Assembly: GCF_029227915.1 (NCBI RefSeq)
Contig: NC_079875.1
Location: 13,265,001-13,329,000 of the forward strand
From: Hydractinia symbiolongicarpus
Lineage: Eukaryota; Cnidaria; Hydrozoa; Anthoathecata; Hydractiniidae
Length of the DNA: 64,000 nucleotides
Direction: 5' to 3'
How positions within the stretch are numbered: position 1 is the stretch's first letter; the number at the start of each line of letters is the position of its first letter. The position numbers and the translations under genes are program-made. The notes beneath the pieces are model-generated. The model searched no databases and was not told where the DNA came from. It worked only from the letters and a program-made list of their open reading frames with translations. Positions 57,880 through 64,000 of this stretch are shown here, piece by piece.

Positions 57880-60800
57880 TAGACGTATACTGGTATTTTA
57901 ATATAGATGACTCCTGTCACATTTGGACATGCACAAACACTTTGATAACGCATCGAATGTAATTGTAACAATAGCCGTAAGTATTCACCCGTCGGAGAAA
58001 TCAACGGAATATCGCCCGTTAATAGTCGCTCTTACCATTTTTGGTTCACACAGAGTTTCTATACAATAATTCGCTATAACAATACAAAAAAGCGTAGCTA
58101 CGAGCAATGACATTTAAATACAGTCACACTTATCAAAAACAAGCGCCTGTGATAACTACATAACGCCGAAAATGATAGCTTAGAAAACTTACAATAGACG
58201 CTTCAACGACTTGACCTTTACCCGATAAAGTTCTTTCGAATAAGGCAAGCAAAATACCAAGTACGGCTACCATACTACCACCTGCAAAATCTCCAAGCAG
58301 ATTGATCGGCGGAAAAGGATTCATACCTACACAAATGTGAGCTAGTTTCTATAGTAACAAGAAAATAAAAAGGATTTATTTTCTTAATGCGCAAGTAACT
58401 ACAAAAACAATCGTTTTTGGATCAACATCATCAGACTCATTCTGATGTGTTTACTCTTTACCTGACTCGCAAATACTTAAGTATTTCATAGTAAGCATAT
58501 TAGGTATAGCAAGGAGGTTTAGAAAGAGAAGGTGGGGCATCTAAGCGATGTCCATTTAAACCTCCTTGAGTAAACAAATCAAACAATAAAACTACCTTTT
58601 CTCCCTAGCATTGATAAGACACCGGACATCGCAAGAAAATTTATATCATGCCCAGCTCTGTTTGAATGTGATCCTTTTGAACCGAAACCTAAATATAAAA
58701 TAAATTTCATAAAAATAACTTTCGCGAATGGCCTGACAACGAGGATTTTTAGATGTAAGGATTTTTAATCCAATCGCTGCAAGTTATCGACGCCAAACAA
58801 TGTCATCATTATTTGCTTCTCAAGAAAAAGAGAAAAAAAGATCTTATAACAGAGGCATCATATATGTTGATGTTCGCAGAAAAAGAAATAAAACAAAGGG
58901 AAGAGTTGTAGCGTGGCTGAAACGCAAAATTTCGTTTAGTTTGGTGTGTTCGGCAATTTTATGTTTACGTGGTTCCGGAATATTTTCTGTCCGTAGTATC
59001 TGCGACGACGACGTGCTGATTACAAATGGGTTGGCTATTATCCGAGAAAATTAAACTGTTAATCGATATTTTAGTTTCTGTTGTGTCGTTATAATAATGT
59101 CAACTTTTAATGTTTACGTATAACGTTTACGTTCTGTAGTGTTACACTGTAAAACAATAATTTAGTTAATACACGTGAGCCGGACGGCTAAAGGCCTATC
59201 TTCACAATTTAAGGCATTTTTACAGGAGTAAACTTTCGCGATCAAGCTTTTTCAGAATTTCAGAAGTTTTCTCGAAGAAAAAAAATTCCCGATGAATAAC
59301 TTTCCTGACTGACTACTTTATTACCTGTATTGACTGCAAACAAACGAAATGGGATTACTTTAATTATTTTTGCTACTCCTAATAAAAAATTTCATCTGTT
59401 GACAAAGAAAATAATTGTAGCAATAAATGATTAAATCAAACAACCTCGTCCCAGAGCTCTTCTACACTTGCCTACAAATTTTAATGAGGATTTAAGTTGG
59501 CGACGAGGAAAAATAACTTTTTTTTAGTAAATTTGGCGTGGACAGAAAATACTCTAAATTTCGTATGGGTTTTATTTGGTGAAGCTGATTTGTTTTGTTT
59601 TGTTATTTCTTGTATATACGCTCTCGAAGTTTATAAATGAAAATTAGAAGTAAAACGTAAAAATGCTTTTGAATTTAATTTGGCGACGCATCCCAGTAAA
59701 AATAATTTTTGCGTTGATTTAGTTTGGCGATAGAAAATAAAGATAATTACTGGCGTGAACGTAATTTGGCGATTTTATTTATTTTAAAAAATTGTCAATG
59801 TCGCCAAATTTGTACAAATAATGTAATTTTTGGAGCTGCCTCATATCACCAGAATATCATATCATAAGCGCAAAAAAGGGCAACCTTGCAAATCAAAAAG
59901 ACTAAAAAAATATGATGTACAATATGGAGGAAAAGTTTTCGTTGGATATAGTGATTAGAACAATATAATTTTTTTTCTCTGCAAAGAAAAGTTGGCAACG
60001 ATGCGCGACTGATTTTGTGTACAGTGGAACCTCTAATAGCGGCCACTTTGGGGGATCCAGCTTAGTGGCCGTTGCATTAGAGGTGACCGATGTATGAACA
60101 TCCTTTATTTTATCAAAAAGTCTGGTCGTGGAAGGGGCTCAAAGAATGATTTTAAAACAATACTATATACAAGCTCTATTGTTTTAATTATTTTTAAGAA
60201 AAATGTCAATGAAAAACCTTGCAAACGAGGTTGCACCTAAATTGGGTGCAATCTCGTTTTCAGCATCATTTTCCTTTTTTTATATTGGGGACACAAAGGC
60301 TCCATTGTAAAAAAAAGGTGAGGGGTTCTAAAAACAAAATTGTGGGTTCACACTGTCTGCATATGCGCAATAACTTTAATAAAATAAATTTAAGCAAGAC
60401 TTTAATTTTGTGATTTCACAAATAAAATTTTTAAATTTTTTTAGCTTTCATTTACTTTATTTAGAATTTAGTGACAATGGAAAATTTCAAAATATTTATA
60501 AATGACAAAATACTATTATATATAAATTTGCATGTTTTAATTGTAGTACGTAAGTTTACGACTATTTATGGAATATATAGATGGAAGGCGAATGATGGAA
60601 CTGATAATTTAATTCTAGCGAAAATTTATTCCAATATACGTAATTTTTTGTCATTTTGTCAGCATTTTTCGTGGTATTTTAATCTTGTTAATATCTTGAA
60701 TTGCAAGCGAAAAAGTCCAAATTCACATAAGGTTCGCAAAAATGCTTTCAGATTATTTACCTCAAATACATATGTGCATATTACTATCCCTAAAAGATTT

Positions 60801-61807
60801 TTTACATGTCTAAACTACATGCTGTCACAAGTTAAACCTAAGAATTGGTATAATTGACACTTATTTTTAGCTTAAACTTTATTATGACTTTAGGATACTT
60901 TTAGGCAAAAAACAATTTGCTCAAAGTGCAATAAGCGCCCAGCACTTATTAAGCGCCCCCCTCGAATAAGCACCCACCTGATAAAAGGGGGCGCTTAATC
61001 GAAAACTACAATGAGAAACTGGGCACTTATTTTGAAAATTTTACTTTCTTATATTTGAGAACCCTAAAAAGACTAAACTTTACTTTCTTATGTCTTTTGT
61101 TCTGTTTTTTTTTTCAGGAAAAAAATTGAAAATTACCATTGCCTTTAATGTGTAGAAAATTAATTGGAAAATTTATACGCACACAGCATTTTTTAAGCGC
61201 CCCCCATCCCTAGATTAAGCGCCCATGCAAAAAATCTAAAAATTTAATAAGCACTCAGGGCACTTCTTTGGATCATTCCGGTATGCTGCATTGTTTACCA
61301 GACATCCAAGTGGCATCAATATTTTAAGCTAGTTTAACTTTAGCTAAAAAGTCACTATATAATCACCAAATGTTGGTGGGGATAGGCCTCTGTTTACACA
61401 GCCATACACAATAATTTGTTACAAAGATATAGCTAGCTAGTCAAAAGATTTTACTTACCATTTAACCTAGTATAGACAAGTCGTTCATTGACTCCACAAA
61501 GTGCTTCTGGACCTAGTCCAAATTTCTCCATAACTCCTGGACGGTACGGTTCTAACAGTATGTCAGTGTTGCTAGATAAACGCCTAATAACATCCACTCC
61601 TTTTTTTGACTTTAGGTTAAGTGATATTGATCGTTTACCTCGAGACAAACTGTCTAAAGTTGAGGTTTCTCCTGCCCTATCGACTCTGAAAACATTTGCT
61701 CCGAAGTCTGCAAGGATCATACCAGCAAAAGGGGCAGGGGCTAACCCGGCAAACTCTAAAACCCTTATTCCTGATAAGGGTAGATTCTTCGCCAGGGATG
61801 TCGCCAT
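56452..61807 (-). CDS. AMACR: Alpha-methylacyl-CoA racemase
   Basis: Epimerises 2-methyl branched acyl-CoA esters so they can enter peroxisomal/mitochondrial beta-oxidation (family III CoA-transferase fold). Five exons on the minus strand: 61459-61807, 58596-58688, 58193-58326, 57305-57491, 56452-56858, phases consistent, 389 aa (human about 382). Start [20 protein letters not shown]; conserved [77 protein letters not shown] and [14 protein letters not shown]. By alignment to the bacterial enzyme the catalytic residues would be H130, D160 and E245, all present. The C-terminus PKSSL is a weak PTS1-like signal, so peroxisomal location is plausible but not certain. Introns carry a long GACA array and a palindromic element. 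Confidence 0.95.
57671..57884. repeat. (GACA)n microsatellite with regular interruptions
   Basis: About 53 tandem tetranucleotides in AMACR intron 3. Single C-to-A changes at 57692, 57760 and 57828 are spaced exactly 68 bp (17 units); a C-to-T change at 57880 is near the end. Long open frames in all directions here are repeat artefacts. Confidence 0.97.
58444..58580. mobile_element. Short palindromic MITE in AMACR intron 2
   Basis: Outer arms GATGTGTTTACTC and GAGTAAACAAATC are inverted (12 of 13). Inner arms CAAGGAGGTTTA and TAAACCTCCTTG (58508-58569 region) also pair. No coding content; target duplication not clear. Confidence 0.6.
59442..59508. repeat. Short hairpin repeat, third copy
   Basis: AACCTCGTCCC at the left and CGACGAGG at the right, in AMACR intron 1; same family as 52407 and 55845. 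Confidence 0.5.
59527..59812. repeat. Cluster of TTTGGCGA motifs
   Basis: TTTGGCG occurs at about 59527, 59680, 59722 and 59767, and the inverse TCGCCAAATTTGT near 59802. The pattern resembles a small repeat element with internal direct copies. In AMACR intron 1. Confidence 0.45.
60036..60094. repeat. Tc1/mariner-type terminal palindrome
   Basis: ACAGTGGAACCTCTAATAGC ... CTTAGTGGCCGTTGCATTAGAGG forms a hairpin. The CAGTGGAACCTCTA start is like the ends of many Tc1/mariner-derived repeats. No second end was found, so it may be a solo end. Confidence 0.45.
60931..61262. repeat. Repeat with TAAGCGCCC motifs in AMACR intron 1
   Basis: TAAGCGCCC or close forms at 60932, 60950 and 61195-61225, with inverse GGGCGCTTAATC near 60989. 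Outer parts AGCACTTATTAA and TTAATAAGCACT are inverted. A related stretch occurs at 63929-63945. Likely a MITE; borders uncertain. Confidence 0.5.
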
Positions 61808-63032
61808 TGTTTTATAACCCCGTGTGTTAGAAACACGGATTTCTTCTAAAAGAAAGTTCCACGTTTAAATTTTGTGCAATAATAACATAAGGCAACCAGC
61901 GCATTCGACCCGAGGATGGGAAGTCACAAGTCCCCTTCTTATCTTATTGCCTTTTCTTTCTTTCACTTTTACTCTGGAAACAAGGTGTACAGTATATACT
62001 CTTTTTTTTAATAGGTACATTGGAAACAGCTAGCTTAGCTTTTTTATTCTGTCTTGCCTTGCGGTTGTAGCCCTAGCTAGCCAGCCAGTGCTAAACTTTA
62101 TGTGTGATAATAAAAATTCTTACATGCTAGACTCTCAGCTTAAAGCTTTCCAATGAAAATATTATTCTTTTTTATATACTTCGAGATTCGTGCCTGTCAT
62201 CATCTTGTGTCCCGATTATAAATTATTTCTTTTGTAGAAAGGCTTTTGGACGTCTACTCTCAGACAGTTTTTGGGATAGGTAGCTACACAGATTAAGAAA
62301 CAGTTTCCATATCCTGAAACCTTTTTTGTATAAAAATAAGAAATATATAGTTTCTGAATACAGAAACCAATTTCAGTTTTCCATTTTCTTCATGCTAATT
62401 TTGGTTTTTGTACTATAATCTTCTGGCCAATAGAAAGCCCTACCAATAAACTTAAAAATATTATTTGGAAGTGACGGTGTGCTTAAGGGGTTCTTTTACT
62501 ACTAGAGTTCTAATCAAATTTGCCCGTCTTAAGCTATTTTACCCCCAGCCAAACCAAAAAACAGTTGCCAAAGTCAGAAACAATTTCTATTTTACAAAAA
62601 CAACAACATAAAATCTGGATCCCGAATTCGGAAACTGTTTCTTTTTTTGGAGAGAGTTTCATTATATGGAAAATGTTTCCATATCAGAAACCTTATCCCA
62701 GACTACCAGATAATAATTTCACAGACTTTTGGCTGCAGCCCAAAATTTTTCATGAATACAACGCAGTCCCAGAACGTTTTTTTTAACGTTCAAAAAACGT
62801 CATTTTGATCATTCAATTAACGATCAAATAACGTACCGTTTGCACATTTAATAACCAGTTTTTCAGGACATCCCGTTTGCACATTCAATAACTACTTTTT
62901 TCAGGACGTTCAAATAACGTTTTATTTGTAACGCTCAAGTAACATTACTCTGGTGATTCAAGAAGATGATTATGGAACACATTACAAAAAATATAAATAA
63001 AAAACTTAAATATCAATGAATTAGTATCAGGG
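61808..63032. other. Upstream region of AMACR
   Basis: The 5' flank of AMACR (transcribed leftward). A 37-bp tandem pair lies near 62836-62910. Motifs GTTTCCATATC ... GAAACC recur inverted around 62305 and 62665, hinting at a diverged element. No promoter element could be assigned with confidence. Confidence 0.4.
62836..62910. repeat. 37-bp tandem repeat
   Basis: CCGTTTGCACATTTAATAAC at 62836 and CCGTTTGCACATTCAATAAC at 62873, each followed by a T-run and TCAGGAC. Confidence 0.7.
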
Positions 63033-63135
63033 TCTATTAGATCTAAAACAGTCTAGATCAGATTGGAAGAGGGTCATTAATATACCCCATCCAACCCATG
63101 CTAGCATGGAAAACCGAGAATGATGATGATGATGT
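63033..63135 (+). mobile_element. LINE 3' end fragment
   Basis: About 100 bp matching the last codons of the LINE at 42985 (TAGATCTAAAACAGTCTAGA, CATCCAACCCATGCTAGC), ending in (ATG)n at 63120-63134. Severely 5' truncated. Confidence 0.8.
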
Positions 63136-63294
63136 GACTACTACTTGATTATGTGTTTATTTTTTTTCAGTTTTTCTTTCTAGTTTCAAACTTATTGAAC
63201 TTTTTTTTAACAAAATATGTAAGAACATCTAACAAAGTAGTTAACCTGAATACACATGCTATGTTGTTATAAATAAAATCTGTAAAATACAAAT

Positions 63295-63739
63295 CATCAT
63301 CATCATCATTCATCATTCTCGGCTTAACGTCCGTTTTCCATGCTAGCATGGGTTGGACGGGGTATATTAATGACCCTCTTCCAATCTGATCTAGACTGTG
63401 TTAGATCTAAACTCAACTTCCTCTCTATCAAGTCTGTCCTTATAACCTCCTGCCAAGTCTTTCTCGGTCTGCCTCTGGGCTTTGCCCCAGGAACTATCAA
63501 GTCTCTACACTTTCTTACCCAATTATCCTCCTCCATTCTTTCCAAGTGCCCCAGCCAATTCAATCTTCTTATCTGGATAACATCTTTAATTCTACAGAGA
63601 CTTAGCCTGCTTCTTAGCTCATCTGAACTCTTTCTGTCTCTCAGACTGGCATTACACATCCACCTAACCATTCTCATATCATTCCTTTCTAAACGGTCAA
63701 GATCTTCCTGCTTCACTGCCCATGTCTCACTACCGAACA
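63295..63739 (-). mobile_element. 5'-truncated LINE copy
   Basis: Minus-strand frame 63743-63324 with ETWAVKQEDLDRLERNDM, RRLNWLGHLERMEEDN and PTHASMENGR, then the (ATG)n 3' end at about 63295-63310. ACAAAT is present on both sides (63289-63294, 63740-63745), a possible target duplication. Its frame is open over the retained part, so it is relatively young. Confidence 0.85.
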
Positions 63740-63745
63740 ACAAAT

Positions 63746-64000
63746 CTAGATAAATAAAATATTTTAAAAAATCTTGAATATGCTGTTATCCGCATCGGAA
63801 TCTTTGATTAGAAAAATGGTTATTTGAGGCCTACAGTAAATTCATAGTGTAATTAATAAAAGCCTTTCTTTTAAAAGTATTTACACATAATCAAGAAAAG
63901 AGACAACGACTTTAGTTGTTTTTGTTTATAAGCGCCCAGGGCACCACACGCTTTTTTATAAACAACACAAAACTTTGCCTGAGGCTCGGTGTTTCGGTAT
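63746..64000. other. Right edge, no assigned feature
   Basis: AT-rich. It holds one TAAGCGCCCAGGGCACC motif like the repeat at 60931. No exon was recognised. Confidence 0.4.

Noticed and set aside
57584-58004. Long open frames of repeated Asp-Arg-Gln-Thr and Val-Cys-Leu-Ser
   Set aside because: They are translations of the GACA microsatellite, which has no stop in several frames.

Overview
The window looks like AT-rich nuclear DNA from an animal. Genes are split into many short exons with GT-AG introns, and the spaces between exons are packed with transposons of several classes. The set of elements (tRNA-derived SINEs, CR1/L2-like LINEs with a PHD finger, DIRS-like and Ty3/gypsy remnants, HARBI1-like transposase) together with claudin-like, PAM, MFSD12, PTTG1IP and AMACR homologues fits a non-bilaterian metazoan. 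A cnidarian, possibly a hydrozoan, is my inference; nothing in the sequence proves the species.

Five protein genes can be built exon by exon with matching splice phases. (1) 803-5544, minus strand: MFSD12-like major facilitator transporter; seven coding exons are seen and the last exons lie beyond the left edge or were not found. (2) 27410-33264, plus: PTTG1IP-like type I membrane protein in three exons, with a 4.8 kb first intron full of retroelements. (3) 37318-49666, plus: bifunctional peptidylglycine alpha-amidating monooxygenase (PAM) in 20 exons, 824 aa, both catalytic domains intact, with an unusually long acidic N-terminal region and no C-terminal membrane anchor. (4) 53941-55409, plus: claudin/PMP22-like four-pass protein in three exons, 188 aa. 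(5) 56452-61807, minus: alpha-methylacyl-CoA racemase (AMACR) in five exons, 389 aa. The genes do not form a pathway together.

Between MFSD12 and PTTG1IP (about 5.5-27.4 kb) there is no host gene that I can recognise. From 10.4 to 12.3 kb lies a rearranged Ty3/gypsy remnant. From 12.3 to 17.1 kb lies a broken CR1/L2-like LINE on the minus strand with a DNA-transposon insertion flanked by TTA. From 18.2 to 23.8 kb there is a set of nested insertions: a tRNA-SINE is split by a transposon with TTATA target duplications, which is split by a LINE with a 10-bp target duplication, which is split by a transposon with TA target duplications. A second copy of the last element sits at 18238-19109. A CR1-like 3' end and a HARBI1-like transposase pseudogene follow.

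Introns and the other intergenic stretches hold further MITE-like elements with visible inverted repeats and, in several cases, target duplications (TTAA, TA), as well as microsatellites. One (GACA)n array in an AMACR intron has interruptions exactly 68 bp apart. No functional RNA gene, CRISPR array or prokaryotic-type operon was seen. Nothing here is clearly a new multi-gene system; the most distinctive signals are the nested transposon stack, the two non-autonomous transposon families with dense subterminal motifs, and the extended PAM N-terminus.
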